From: Ananas comosus
Taxonomy: Eukaryota; Streptophyta; Magnoliopsida; Poales; Bromeliaceae
Length of the DNA: 64,000 nt
Assembly (NCBI RefSeq): GCF_001540865.1
Contig: NC_033638.1
Coordinates: forward strand, 1,335,522 to 1,399,521
Reading direction: 5' to 3'
Position 1 is the stretch's first letter; each line of letters starts with the position of its first letter. The position numbers were made by a program, and so were the translations under genes. A model generated the notes under the pieces. The model was not told the origin of the DNA. It worked only from the letters and a program-made list of their open reading frames with translations, and did not search any database. Below are positions 1 through 11,884 of the stretch, piece by piece.

Positions 1-400
1 AATATATTATATATTATGTATGTATGTATTATATATGTATTGTATGTATATGTACATACTAATATATATGTAAGTAATACATAATGTATATATACATATA
101 CATATTATATATGTTATGTACAAATATACATATGTATGCTACATATATAATATGTTACATACATTACTATATATATACATATATAATATAGTTATATACA
201 CAGTATTTTTTTTTTTTTTTTTTTTTATTTTTTTTTTTTTTTTTTTATTTATATATAGATATACATACATTTATGATATTACATATATATAGTAATATGT
301 ATATACTATATACATATATATATATGTATGTATATCTGTAATGTATCTATACTACATACACAATATATATATGGACTGTATATGTATATTATATATATAT
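1..400. repeat. AT-rich microsatellite tract
   Basis: Almost entirely degenerate TA/TATG/TACA repeats, with a long poly-T run near 208-247. No coding potential is visible; the short reading frames here are low-complexity. Confidence 0.9.
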
Positions 401-625
401 AGACGTGACCATGATATTTTACAAGTATCCCGAATCATGTGCTATTAGGTTTTAAGCATGGATCTACTTTTGTTAGGTTAATAGCCTGGATTAACACTAT
501 TCACCTATCACACCTTACCACCACCTACCACATCATCTCAAACTCACATCTCTCATCCAAGGGCTAAAAACAACCAAGTATCACTTATGATGCTTTTACA
601 AGTATTCTAGCTACTTCAATATATA
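401..625 (-). mobile_element. Micron-like MITE, copy 1 (minus)
   Basis: A non-AT island inside TA microsatellite. Its reverse complement aligns over its full length with 1016-1255, sharing the segments around 'tagcccttggatg' and 'gtggtaggtggtggta'. Both ends carry variants of ATACTTGTAAAAGTATC, a short near-palindrome acting like a terminal inverted repeat. Insertion into (TA)n resembles the rice micron MITEs; that assignment is inference from the target and size. Confidence 0.6.
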
Positions 626-982
626 TATATATATTATATATATATATAATATGATAATATATATGCTATATATATATGTATAATTATATGTATATACATA
701 ACATAATTTGGTATATATGATGTATATACATACACTATATAATAAGATACATATTACACATATAATATATACAATAATATATATATAATATATTTATATA
801 TATATATATATTAAACAGTATATAACACATATGTTATAATATATACATTATAATATACACATATATATACACAATAGTATATATATATTATACACACACA
901 CACACAATATGCTATTATATATACACACACACACAAAAACACACACAACACACACACACACTATAATATATATAATAGTATA

Positions 983-1015
<33 letters not shown>
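626..1015. repeat. TA and CA microsatellite spacer
   Basis: Mostly (TA)n with (CA)n stretches around 890-960. It separates the two inverted MITE copies. No gene seen. Confidence 0.85.
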
Positions 1016-1255
1016 GTAGCGGCTTAGAATATACTTGTAAAGTATCGATGGGGGTGCTATTGGTGTTTTGTAGCCCTTGGATGGAGAGATGTTGAGGTTG
1101 AGATGATGGTGGCTAGGTGGTGGTAGGTGGAGTTAGGTGAATAGCTGTTAATCATATGACTATTAATAATAAAAAAGTAGATTCCAATAGCTTGAAACTA
1201 TAGCACCATGATGGTGATACTTGTAAAAGTATCATAGCTCACTCTATAACTATAT
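1016..1255 (+). mobile_element. Micron-like MITE, copy 2 (plus)
   Basis: Inverted partner of 401-625. The near-palindromic end motif TACTTGTAAA(A)GTATC is seen near 1034-1049 and again near 1220-1240. It is flanked on both sides by TA-rich microsatellite and has no open frame. Confidence 0.6.
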
Positions 1256-1540
1256 ATAATATAATATATTACATATATATATTATATAGTAGCATATATA
1301 TAGTATATAATATAATATTATGTGTGTGTATATAATATATACTATAGTAGTTGTATGCTATATATACACACCACACACACACAATATATATAGTATATTA
1401 TATATATGTTATATATATTATATATATGATATAATATATATACATATTATATATATATAATTATATTTATATATGTGTGTGTGCTTGTGATGTGTGTGTA
1501 TACTATACATAACATATATGTATATATATATACACACACC

Positions 1541-1572
<32 letters not shown>

Positions 1573-1800
1573 TATTTATAAATATATATTCATTTATTAT
1601 ATATATTATTTTATTTTTATATATAAATATTTATATAATATTTTATTTATAAATTTATAATTATTTATTACTATTTTTAAATATATAAATTTTATGTATT
1701 ATTAATATATGTTTATTATTAATATATGAATATATTTAATCTATATATAAAAATTATAATAATAATATATATAGTATATTAATTATTATATATTTAAAAT
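1256..1800. repeat. TA/TG microsatellite tract
   Basis: Degenerate TA, TG and ATTT repeats. An open frame from 1475 translates only to Tyr/Ile low-complexity sequence and is not a gene. Confidence 0.9.
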
Positions 1801-1990
1801 ATAACCGAATTTTTGATTCCGAATTTTTAATTGGTGAACGTATAATATCCGTATAAATCACGTATCCGAATAATTACCAAATTCGTCTTTTAGCCATATT
1901 TTTTAACGAATCTAAAAATTAAAAGACGAATTTTATCCGAATTATACCTGTATCGAATTTTTGCCTAATCCGAATTAACTAACTATGCAA
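1801..1990. repeat. Dispersed repeat end (CCGAATTTTTG type)
   Basis: Contains repeated CCGAATTTTT/AAATTCGTC words and ends with 'ccgaattaactaactatg'. The same end recurs at 42489-42525, so this is a dispersed repeat, perhaps a hAT-like terminus. Family not determined. Confidence 0.45.
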
Positions 1991-3183
1991 GAAAGTATAG
2001 AAATAGATCCCTAAATGCTTTTATTCCAACTCCATTTTATCTAATAGCATCATATAGACCTCAATACCAAACTAAGTCTTACTAATTTGAAGACCAAAGT
2101 GTAAGCAATTTGATCACAATATTTGTTTAAAAAAAAAAATTTAGAACAATTATCACGGGTCTTACTAATTTGAAGACCAAAAGCGTAATTAGTCCAAATA
2201 AAGATAGAGTTAAATATCGATTGGTTTTGTTCAATTAGTAATTTTATTCAAGAAAAAATATATTAAACTATCTAACAAATTTTATAATGCCTAATTGTTA
2301 AAATTAAAAGTCGACCAATTATATTTTGGATATTTCAAAAATTGTAGATGTAAAATTGATCACTTATCAGATTATAATATAATATTAAAAATTGATATTA
2401 AAATCAAAGTAAAATCGTATAAAATTTGTCTAAACTATGAATCAATTTGAATTATCTATTCAACTTTTTAAATTTTTATTTTTACTATAAAATCATTCTA
2501 TATGTTCGATTTTAAAATTCACGTATAAAAAATCCCCCAGGCACGCTCGCGTGCGCGCTCGTGCCCGCACCTCGCCCGCGCCCGCTCCCCCGCATGCCAC
2601 CCCCCCCTCGGCTCCCCTTCGCCGCCACGTGTACTAAAACTCCCGATTCATATATTTACTAGTTTACGCGCGATGCAGCGAGTAGATAATAAAATCTAAA
2701 ATTTCAAATTTTAAAAAATAAAATTATAGTAAGAATTCTAAATACTAATTTTTCTAAATTATAAAATTTTGAATGAAAGTTATATGGCTCCAAAACAACA
2801 CTATTCTTCAATAAATGTGGTTAGAAACTTTAGAATTTTACCAAATTCTAAAATTCACACTATAAAGTTCATATTATAAAATTCAAAATAAAATAAGTCT
2901 ATTACATATATTCTTAAAATATTATAGAAATTAAATCTTGTGATAGTTTTGTTGGGAAAATCTTCACTTCTCTTCTTCATCGGAATCAGAAGACTAAATT
3001 AAACTGCAAATAAGAGTACACATTCAAGTTTTTTTCTATTTATATCAAATAAAATATAAACTATGCATTAGATATTTTAAAGCAATATTTTAAACTTCTT
3101 ATGAACAGTATGTTTGTATTTTATTTCTTAGATCTTATTTACCAGTTGGTTAAGACATTAGGAAGGTGGCATGATACGTTGTT

Positions 3184-3219
<36 letters not shown>

Positions 3220-3667
3220 GAGTTTTATATGAAAATGACTTGATAAAATTAGATAGAAAAAGTTAAGAATTCAACAAAAAACTCAATTTATATTCAGAGA
3301 TGATCCTGCACAGTTTAATTTAGAGTGTAATTTGTTAAAATTAAATCATTAGTTAAATTTTAATTTATTTATTGAGTTATATTTTGTTATAAATTGGATT
3401 TGAATGGGACTAAATAATTTAAGTTGATTTGTGGGTAGAAGTAGCATAAAAAAATAAAAAGAAAGTTGTAGATGTAGATGAATCATTAGCAACAACAGCA
3501 CTATAATATGGCAAAATTAAAATAATTATAAATTTCAAACAAATAATTAATATGGCAATATGTAATTATTTTCATAAATCGGCTATTCCTAGAAACCTCC
3601 ACATCAACAAAAGAACAAAACTGTCCATCTGCAACCATAGTAATTCCATATCTTCGAGGAGGTAACG
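1991..3667. other. Intergenic AT-rich DNA without a gene
   Basis: No supported gene. Two things stand out: a GC-rich pyrimidine/CpG island at 2534-2630 with no reading frame of note, followed by 'actagtttacgcgcgatgcagcg', which looks like repeat-derived DNA; and a (TA)n tract at 3187-3213. 3668-3672 (AAAAT) is the left TSD of the next element. Confidence 0.7.
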
Positions 3668-4126
3668 AAAATTGTAAGGATTGAGATGTTTACAGTGCAA
3701 CTAAACTCTTCGTTGACGATATTTATGTGTGTAATTTAATTACATAAGCACTCGTCAAGTTTCAGAAGAAAATGAGCTAAAACGGAGAAGTTACGCGATT
3801 ATTAGTTTTCACTTAAAGTGAATAGTAACTCCGGTTTTCCGGAGAAGCCACGGAGTAGAGTTGGCTTTCGGCGCGTATCGGACTCCGAGCATAGAACTCC
3901 AATAGCTCGTTTCGAACAGTTCAGCTATTCTGGAACCAATGGCACTGACGGATTTCGGATCCGATGCACGGTTTTCGAGAAAAAGGAGTTTTAACAAAAA
4001 GAGGGTTTCCGCTCTTTGCTATTCGTGCATTTTAAAACTCCTCGTGCTCTGTGCTTGTGACCTGGGATTAGGTGAGAGTTGTTTTTGGTACCTACTGGTG
4101 GTAGGGAATTCAAATTTGAATTTGGT

Positions 4127-4604
4127 TGTGAACCCCAATAAATACACATCGGATGGCGAATGGGGTTGTCATTGGGTTTATAAGAGACTTAGACACTAGT
4201 AATAATAACTGGGCTTAAGCATTTTGGCTGGGTGGTTTTGGGCCCAATGAGTTATTGTTGCTAGTGGGCTGGGTCGTATCATTTGGTATCAGAGCCGGTC
4301 TCACCAGCTGGACATATGTGGCGAGTCTCGGCTGAGCTAGGGTCTGGATGACGGGCTAGCGAGACGAGTCTCACATCGCCTGGTGATCTTGGACTGGTGT
4401 GTGTGTTTTGGACTGATCAGAGGACGTCAGCGGCCTTAACGGGGGAGTCCGTGAACCCAATAATCCACATCGGATGGGAATGGGTAGTTGTCATTGGGTT
4501 ATAAGAGACTTAGACACTAGTAATAATAACTGGGCTTAAGCATTTTGGGCTGGTGGTTTGGGCCCAATGCAGTTATTGTTGCTAGTGGCGGCTGGGTCGT
4601 TACA
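4127..4604 (+). mobile_element. TRIM-1: miniature LTR retrotransposon
   Basis: Two direct repeats of 155 bp, 4127-4281 and 4450-4604, begin TGTGAACCCC/CGTGAACCC and end in TCA/TACA. Three nucleotides after the left repeat lies TGGTATCAGAGC (4284-4295), the primer binding site for initiator tRNA-Met. A purine run, 'aacgggggag' near 4438-4447, sits just before the right repeat as a polypurine tract. There is no coding capacity, so this is a TRIM, plus orientation. No clear TSD is seen. The internal 154 bp resembles the internal part of TRIM-2 (15096-15579), although the LTRs differ. Confidence 0.85.
4284..4295 (+). other. TRIM-1 primer binding site
   Basis: TGGTATCAGAGC, complementary to the 3' end of plant initiator tRNA-Met, 3 nt after the left LTR. 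Confidence 0.85.
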
Positions 4605-5961
4605 GGATTAAAGGTTGTTTAGGGTTTATACTTCGGGGTATATGCGCGATATACGAATTAATTAGAGACGGGGTGGGTTCCGTCGTGAATTCGTGACCAA
4701 ATCTGACAAAACAAGATGGTAGTTGGATGCCCTCATTGTGCTGAACGCGATGGTGCGATCCGTTCGGAAATCCGATGAACGGATTGCCGGATATTGCAGT
4801 GTTGTTCGCTAAGGGTCGAGAGTGGAAAATCGCGGAAATTCGCAAAAGTCGTTATATTTTATGTACCGATTTGCCAAGGGATCTGTTATAGGAAGGATTC
4901 GTGCATTTTACACGTGCTAGCAGGGTCTGAACTGAAAATATTCAGCTTTGGGGACGTTTAAGCATTCATGTCGCTTGTAAACAAGTTGCGACTAGGGGTT
5001 TCATTGCATGAAAACCTAGATCTAGCCGACCCAATGCCTAGCTATGCCCTAGTGAACACCAGACAGCTCTGCTGCCTAGGCAGGAACCCCGTGGCCGTAC
5101 CCCGTGGCGGCAATCTCCCCGGCCGCCGGAAAAAGCTTGGGTGGCTTTCCTCCACCATATTCTATACCTAACCACCATAGATCGACCTTCATCTCTGTCG
5201 TGGCCCTCAGGGAAGAGATCCACTAGCCTTTGGCCTTGTCCTTGGCTGCAACCTAACCCCAGGCGCCGTCTCTGCCGCCCCGAGCGCGCCATCATCGCCC
5301 TGGCTAGATGCGGCCAGATCTGAAGCAGATCTGGCGAAGGCCGTCGGGGATCTCCTCCTCCTCGCCCTGCTGCCGTCGGGATTGAAGCGTCACCCTCCTG
5401 GAACTCCCCGGCGCCGTCCCCGCAGTCGTTCGCGTCCTGCACGCGCCGCCGGCGCCGCCCCAGCTACCTGCGGCCACCCGCAGTCACCACCGGGCCGAGC
5501 CTGGGTGATCTCGGTATCCCGAGCCGGCTGACCTCCCTTTGGCCGCGGCCGCCCTTCTGTCGACGCCGCGCGACCTCCGGCAACCCGGCACGCTCGTCCC
5601 CCGCCGTCCCCGCGCGCCGCCGGTCGCCGCTGAGATCACCTGCGGCCGCCCAGACCCGTGCGGGCCGAGCTCGGGCCCGCTCGGCTTCCAAGCGCCGCCG
5701 CCGCCAACCGGGGGTTGCACCGCCTTCTCCTCGGCCTCCGCCGCCGATTCGTCGCCACCCCGACCTCCTCCGGCCGCCGCCGCGCCGCCGGGAAGATCAA
5801 ACCCGAGAAGGAGTGGGAGGCGTGGATCTCAGCCGCCGCGCCACCGGTTGCCGCCCGCCACCGGCCATCACCCTCCCCGGACCTCTCGGACCGACTGTTT
5901 CCATCTCCGGCCGGACCGCCTGCCTCCCGGCCACCGGCGGCTAACCCTAGCTCCCTGCACT

Positions 5962-5970
5962 CCGGTAAGA
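5962..5970 (+). promoter_or_regulatory. Possible splice donor in LTR A leader
   Basis: CCGGTAAGA at the end of the GC-rich block. The same CCG-GTAAG stands at 13391-13398 (A2) and 59928-59935 (A3). Retention in three diverged copies suggests a spliced LTR transcript leader. Use as a donor is inferred. Confidence 0.4.
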
Positions 5971-8837
5971 CTGTTTTTAGGTTACAGCTTACTGTTTGAG
6001 ATTTTCGGTTGCCTTTCCGGCAATCCGAGGACACCCCGATGACAGAGGAAGTGAGCACGGTCATCCTTACTTCGTGCTGAACATCGTGCTCACCTTCGTT
6101 GGGGTCAACGATGCCCAGGTTTGCGAGTTTGACGCAATGTAAGCGCTGTGCGCGCTATTTCGCTGAGGTTCGCGTCGTGTGTGCGACTGCCACAAGGGTT
6201 GGCAGTGCTCCGAAAGGTGAGCACGGCCTCCGGCACGTCGAAACCTGTAAATGGGTATCTTAGCTCGGCTGATTGACCTCTGGTTTGCGTAGACGGACCA
6301 TAAAAGCCCGAGAAATACATGAAACAATGTGATTTCTTAGAATTGGGAGGGCTTTTATGCAATTTGATTCGTCGTGGCTGCTGTTGGAAGCATTTGCGGG
6401 TAGTGGGTAACCTCTGGACTGATTGTCCAAGGCCCCAAGTCCTTGCGGAAATCGAAAAGTGATTTTCGGAGCGTTTTTTGGCGAAATCCGCCGATAGAAC
6501 GTGGTTTCGGTTCGGAATTCTTCCGACGGTTCCTCGTGAGCATTTCTTGAGTCGCTGAGCCTTGTTGGCTGGTCACTCACATCATTTCAGGGGTTTTGAA
6601 ATGGCGGGTGAGCGACGGTGGGTTCCGGTGTTGAAATAGACACTCTCGGGAACCCGGATCCGAACGATTATCCGACGATAATTGTTTGGAGGCGAGATTT
6701 TGGGATTGCTGCCAAGACATCTTATTTGATGTGTTTAGTGGCAGCGGGTGACTCGTATCATGAGTCGGTGCGTTTCGGGACATTTTAGTGGTCCCGACGG
6801 AGTCCCGGTGCGATTTTCGGGACTTCCGGCGAGTTACGGTAATCGGTATTGGGAAACCGATCTCCGTGGGATTGCTTATGGGTTATGCTTTTAGGGTTTC
6901 TTAGTTGTGGGTTAGACACTAACCTAGTGGACCCTCCTTAGGTCCGGTTGACGTTCTTTTGCAGTCAGGAGACAGGCGCGACATTTGTACAGGTGGGTAC
7001 TTCGATCCGACGTTGGTACAGTGGTGCACGCTCGGTGATGGTTTCTTACCTTTGCTCTTTCGTTATTATCTAGCATATATATATCTTGATATATAGTGTT
7101 GAGCCTAGCACCATGTTGTTCAGTTACACTCTACTCGGTTGTTCTCTTTATATCATGAGTAGGAGTAGAGTAGTCATACCATATTTCTTTATTGCGCTAC
7201 TTAGCTATTCTGCATATCTTGTATCATGTTTAGAGTAGAGCGGTTTCGTGATTTTATGTGAAATCGGTGACCTAGTTGATTTGTTCTTGTATCTTATATC
7301 TGTATATAGTCGGTTTGTTCCTTGACTCTTGTTGTTTGATGACCTTTGAGGTCGGTGTACCCTGAGGGGTAGGATTGTCGACTAGTGGCCGACGGTAGTT
7401 CTAGATCATATACTCAGATGACTTGTTGACCGATTCTTGCATATATACAGTAGTTGACTCATTGATCAGTATCTACATACTGTGGGTAGGATGTTGAGTT
7501 GTTCCATCCCAGTTGACTTGATTAGTCAGTATTTGCATATGTTTGAGAGGATGTCGATGTTGTCCCATCCTAGTTGACCTGAGTGGTCGGTTCTTGTGCT
7601 TCTTTACAGTTGATGACCTATGCGGTCGATAGGCCCTGGGGGGCAGGATTGTCGGCTGGTTGCCGACGGTTGATCATTGACCATATTGCATTGATCGCCC
7701 GATACTCGTCGCATTTCACGAACACTGGCGGTCTGATCCACCGCAAGGAGTGTTCTTTTCCGGAAAAGTGGTTGAATGGTGACAACCCGTGAGCCCTAGA
7801 GGGGTTATATGCATGTTAGAGCGGCAGTGGTACTGTCGGGAGGTGTTGCGGTGCGGACCTCCAGGGCATTGGCTTGAGGTCTGCGGTGCTGACCAAGAGA
7901 GCATTGGTTTCAGATTGGGTACTTTTGGACTGATTGTCCCATTGACGCATATGTTTATAGTAGCAGTCGTTGCATGCATACTTACAGATCTTACTTTATA
8001 GTTGTCTTGCTACTATAGTAGATATTCATGTATGCTTTCTGTTCCAGTTACAGTAGCGGTAGCCGTTTATTCAGTATAGTTCTTACTTCCTTTCAGTTTA
8101 TCGCTATTGTATATCTGCTCATTACCTTGTTTATTTCCACTGACCCATGTTGTTGTATAGTTCTTCCTGATCCGGTGAGTACTCCTCGCCTTCTTCGGCT
8201 TGCGGTACCCACTGGGAGGGGAGACATGTTTACATGTTCTCACCTCCCCCACCATTTTTCAGGTATCGCGGGCGTTGAGTAGTGGGACGAGACGTGAGGT
8301 ACGTGTGTAGCGGTCGATAGAGCTTCCGACCCAGGTTATTTCGATTTAGCTATTACCCTTTTTATTTCTGTGGATATATATAGCTTAGTCGGTTTACATG
8401 GTTCAGTTTTGTTTTATTATTTGAATATCTGAGTTTTCAGTTGGTTTTGGAATGTAATAAAGGAATTGTGTTTTCTTGAAATAAAAGGTTTTCTACCCCT
8501 CGTGGTAGCGTTTCTTAAAGAATAAAGGTTTCCGTGTAGGGAACAGTTTTCAAAAGAATTTTCGTGAATTTCTATTTAAACACTGAATGTAAAACTGTGA
8601 TGTGAATGGTGAATGTATGGATGTATAGTTATCTTTATATTCATTTGGTTGTGGTTGTTTCCTGGCTATACTCTTGTACTTGTGCGATGCCATGCAAATA
8701 CAGGGGAGACTCTGTCCGTGTGAATAGTGGATTCCCTGTATTTGTGGCGGATCTGGCATACCCTGGGGTCAGGTTTGCAAAAAAAAAAAATTTCGCTGTG
8801 TTTTTAACCTAAAGGGACCCCGGGGCGTGACAAAAAT

Positions 8838-9719
8838 TGTACATAGATTTTGCGAAGTAAACAGCGAAAGTTGATGTCGATATTAACAGTTGATGCCATT
8901 TATTGTCGAAGAATACATGCAGGACTTTTGTTTTAGTTTTGACATGTGTTTTACTTTAAACACATATTCTATTAAATAATAAAGGCAAAGAAAAATATTT
9001 AAAAGTAATAAAGTTCTAACTAAAGCAAAATCATAAATACAAAAATACAAAAACAAAGGAAGTCAAGAATAAAGACTCTAAACTAAAGGCATATTGAGCA
9101 TGGATAAAAACAATGCACATATAGAGGGCCTCGGAATGACTTCTTTTTTAACTTTTTAATGTAAATATGAGCATATGCACTACAACTTATCGGAGGTTTG
9201 AAGGAATGCAACACCAAACAGGAGATCAATTAACGTAGTAGATCGTTGATAGATTCCTGAGGGAAAATAATAAAATTGTATGTAATACATTAATATTTTT
9301 CATGTAACTACAAACATATCTAAAATCAAAGCAAATATGAGCACATAGGTATTAGGATTTACCGAAAATCCGAAGGAAGGCAACACCAAACAGTAGATTA
9401 ATCAATGTAGTGGATCGCCGATGGATTCCTGAGGAAAAATAACAAAACATCAAATAACAAAACATAAAAAAAATGTACATCTGTACATAGTCTGTACATA
9501 GTAATAATAAAGTGAAAATATAGAGTATCTACCATCTACTACCTACCATTGATAAAATATTGTTGGAAAAGATGCTGGAATAAAGCAAATGCCAATGTTA
9601 TTATATAGGCATATCCATCTTCTCCTTCAACGGCTGAAGAAGATAAATCTCTTCTCCTTCCGCTAACCTTCCACCTCTCTATCTTCTCCTAATTGAAGAG
9701 GAATATCGAGCATGAAGGG
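8838..9719. repeat. Intergenic DNA with a tandem duplication
   Basis: Two diverged copies of about 110 bp, 9165-9275 and 9331-9442, share 'gcaacaccaaacag', 'gtagtggatcg/gtagtagatcg' and 'gattcctgagg'. No coding region is recognised. Confidence 0.6.
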
Positions 9720-11106
9720 CCAAAGAACGGAAACGGCCGATGATGAAGATGAACAGGGTTCTTACTGAACCCTGTTCATAGCCGGTTCGGTTTAATAAAT
9801 GAAAGAAAGGGAAATGAAGAGAAAGTAGACTGGTTCACATTGAACCCTATTCACAGTCGGTTCAGTTTAATAAAAGAAAGAAAGGGAAATAGAGAGAAAG
9901 TAGACCGGTTCACATTGAAGATGAACCATGTTCATAGCCGGTTCACATTGAAGATGAATCCTGTACACCACCGGTTCGGTTTGGTTCGGTTCGGTTCAAA
10001 TAAGAAAGGCAAGTCAGTTCAAGTAAGGACTGAAAAAACGAATTCAAACAAAATATATAACAACCAACTGTCCCTAGAGCAACTGGCAAAGGGCTTGGTG
10101 GTTGGTACCCGAGACCCAAGTTCGAATCCTAGTTGATTCACATTTCCAGCTAAGTTTATTTCTAAATGAAATAAATGAAGCGGGTAGCGTGCTACCTATC
10201 TCTCAAAAAAAAAAAAAAAGACAAAATATATAACAAAGTAGACCGGTTTGATTCGAAAAAAAAGAAGAGCCAGGTTCGGTCCAAGTAAGGAGTGAAGTAT
10301 TAGATTCAAACATATATAACAAAGTAGACTGATTCGATTCAAAAAAAAAGAAAAAAGTAGAGATGAGCCGGTTCAATAAAAAACTAGTTTCAATCCGGTT
10401 CGATTCAAGTCAGGAGTGAAGAACCGGATTCAAACATATATAACAAAGTAGACTGATTTGATTCAAAAAAAATAAAAAGTAGAGATGAGCCGGTTCAATA
10501 AAAAACCGGCTTCAACACAAAATATATAACAAAATATGTCGATTCAGTTCAAAAAAATAAATAGAAAGAAGAAGAGGTTCAAAAAAGAATAATTGAAAGA
10601 AGAGAAAAAAAAATCGGATTCAAACAAAATACATAACAAAATAGACCAGTTCGGTTCAAAACTTTTTTTTAAAAATAAAGTATATAAAAAAACTTATTGG
10701 TTCGGTTCAAAAAAGAATAATTGAAAGAAGAGAAAAAAAAAAATAGAAAAGTCCTAAACTAAGGAGGAAGCGCCACATCATCTTACACATTGGAGATTAA
10801 TATAGTTGTATAGAATATATAACAAAGTAGACCGATTCGATTCAAAAAAAATAAAAAGTAGAGATGAGCCGGTTTAATAAAAAACCGGTTTTGACACAAA
10901 ATATATAACAAAATATGTCGGTTCAGTTCAAAAAAATTAATAGAAAGAAGAAGAGGTTCAAAAAAGAATAATTGAAAGAAGAGAAAAAAAAATTGGATTC
11001 AAACAAAATACATAACAAAATAGACCAGTTTGGTTCAAAAAATTTTTAAAAGAAGATGAGTCGGTTGAATGAATAACCGAGTTCGACACAAAATATATTA
11101 AAAAAA
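9720..11106. repeat. Degenerate tandem repeats (GGTTCGGTT / TATATAACAAA)
   Basis: Built from shuffled short modules: 'ccggttcggttyaata', 'aaatatataacaaagtagaccg', 'gtagagatgagccggttcaataaaaaacc' and 'gaataattgaaagaagag'. A larger duplication is visible: 10440-10620 matches 10812-10990. A 98-codon frame at 9840 is a by-product of the repeats. The SINE at 10064-10220 is inserted in it. Confidence 0.7.
10064..10220 (+). mobile_element. tRNA-derived SINE
   Basis: It has a box-A-like segment 'agagcaactggcaaag', a box B AGTTCGAATCC at 10119-10129, the tail 'gcgggtagcgtgctacctatctctc' and a poly-A end. It is flanked by a 16-bp direct repeat ACAAAATATATAACAA (10048-10063 and 10221-10236). That motif also recurs in the host repeat, but its exact position at both edges fits a target duplication. 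Internal RNA polymerase III promoter is expected from the boxes. Confidence 0.8.
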
Positions 11107-11611
11107 GGGATAATTGCCTATTTACCCCCCATACGTTTGAAAATATCCGATTTACCCCTATCTTTTTTTTCCTTCTAAAATACCCCTTATATGTTCCACC
11201 GTTATTGCAAAATACCACCGCAGTTATCTCCTGTTAAGTTAACTTGAGTTAAATGTGAGTTAAATATCTACCACAGTTAAAAAAATAAAATGCCAATTTT
11301 GCCCTTAACATAAGGGCAAATAAGAAATGTTGGTGACGGTAGAGGGGTATATTTAAAAAGGCCAAAAGTCAAAATACTTTTTGTGCCCCTGACTTTAAGT
11401 GCAAATAAGAAAGTTAGTGAAGGTGGAAGGGTAAATTTGAAAGGGCAAAATAGTAATTTTACAGAGATAACAGAGTTAATTAACAAATTTTAACTCTAAG
11501 GGTATATTAGAAATAGGTTAGAACGTAAAAAGAGTATTTTCAATATTAGCGTTCTAAAAGGGGTAAATCGGAAAGTCGGGAACTTTTCAGGGGTATATAA
11601 GGAATTGCCCC
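11107..11611. mobile_element. hAT-type MITE
   Basis: 505 bp with imperfect terminal inverted repeats, GGGATAATTGCCTATTTACC at the left and GGGGCAATTCCTTATATACC as the reverse complement of the right end. The 8-bp flanks TAAAAAAA (11099-11106 and 11612-11619) match, the size usual for hAT; because they are A-rich this is weak. No transposase frame. Confidence 0.55.
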
Positions 11612-11884
11612 TAAAAAAAAACTTGTTGGTTCGGTTCAAAAAAGAATAATTGAAAGAAGAGAAAAAATAAAAAGAAAAGTCCTAAACTAAGAAGGAAGCG
11701 CCACGTCATCTTACACATTGGGGATTAATATAGTTGTATAGACCAGTTGGTTCAAAAAAATTTAAAAACCAAATGAGTCGGTTCAATGAAGAACCGAGTT
11801 CGACACAAAATATATAAAAAAACTTGTTGGTTCTGTTCAAAAAAGAATAATTGAGAGAAGAGAAAAAATAATTAGAAAATTCCT
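11612..11884. repeat. Continuation of the dispersed tandem repeats
   Basis: Resumes the modules of 9720-11106, including 'cctaaactaagaaggaagcgccacgtcatctt', also present at 10752 and 23019-23230. Ends with the left TSD TTCCT (11880-11884) of the next element. Confidence 0.6.

Larger units (their letters stand above)
3673..8832 (+). mobile_element. Solo LTR, gypsy family A, copy 1 (A1)
   Basis: Starts TGTAAGGATTGAG and ends GGGGCGTGACA, flanked by a direct AAAAT duplication (3668-3672 and 8833-8837). It is 5,160 bp long, or 4,682 bp without the nested TRIM at 4127-4604. It has no gag-pol and no internal domain, so it is a solo LTR left by recombination. The parts around 3690-4060 match 11895-12230, 5040-6060 match 12590-13460, and 7040-8832 match 21610-23016. 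The GC-rich block 5040-5965 ends in a splice-donor-like CCG-GTAAGA. The proline/arginine-rich frames in it are not conserved between copies and are not called as genes. Confidence 0.85.

Noticed and set aside
1475..1660. 61-codon Tyr/Ile frame
   Set aside because: TA microsatellite translation.
5539..6064. Long proline/arginine-rich open frames on both strands in LTR A1
   Set aside because: They lie in the GC-rich LTR leader, overlap on both strands, and are not conserved in frame in A2 (12586-13408) or A3 (59499-60058).
10064..10140. A tRNA gene
   Set aside because: It has box B and a weak box A but no cloverleaf or anticodon stem; the poly-A tail and TSD show a SINE.
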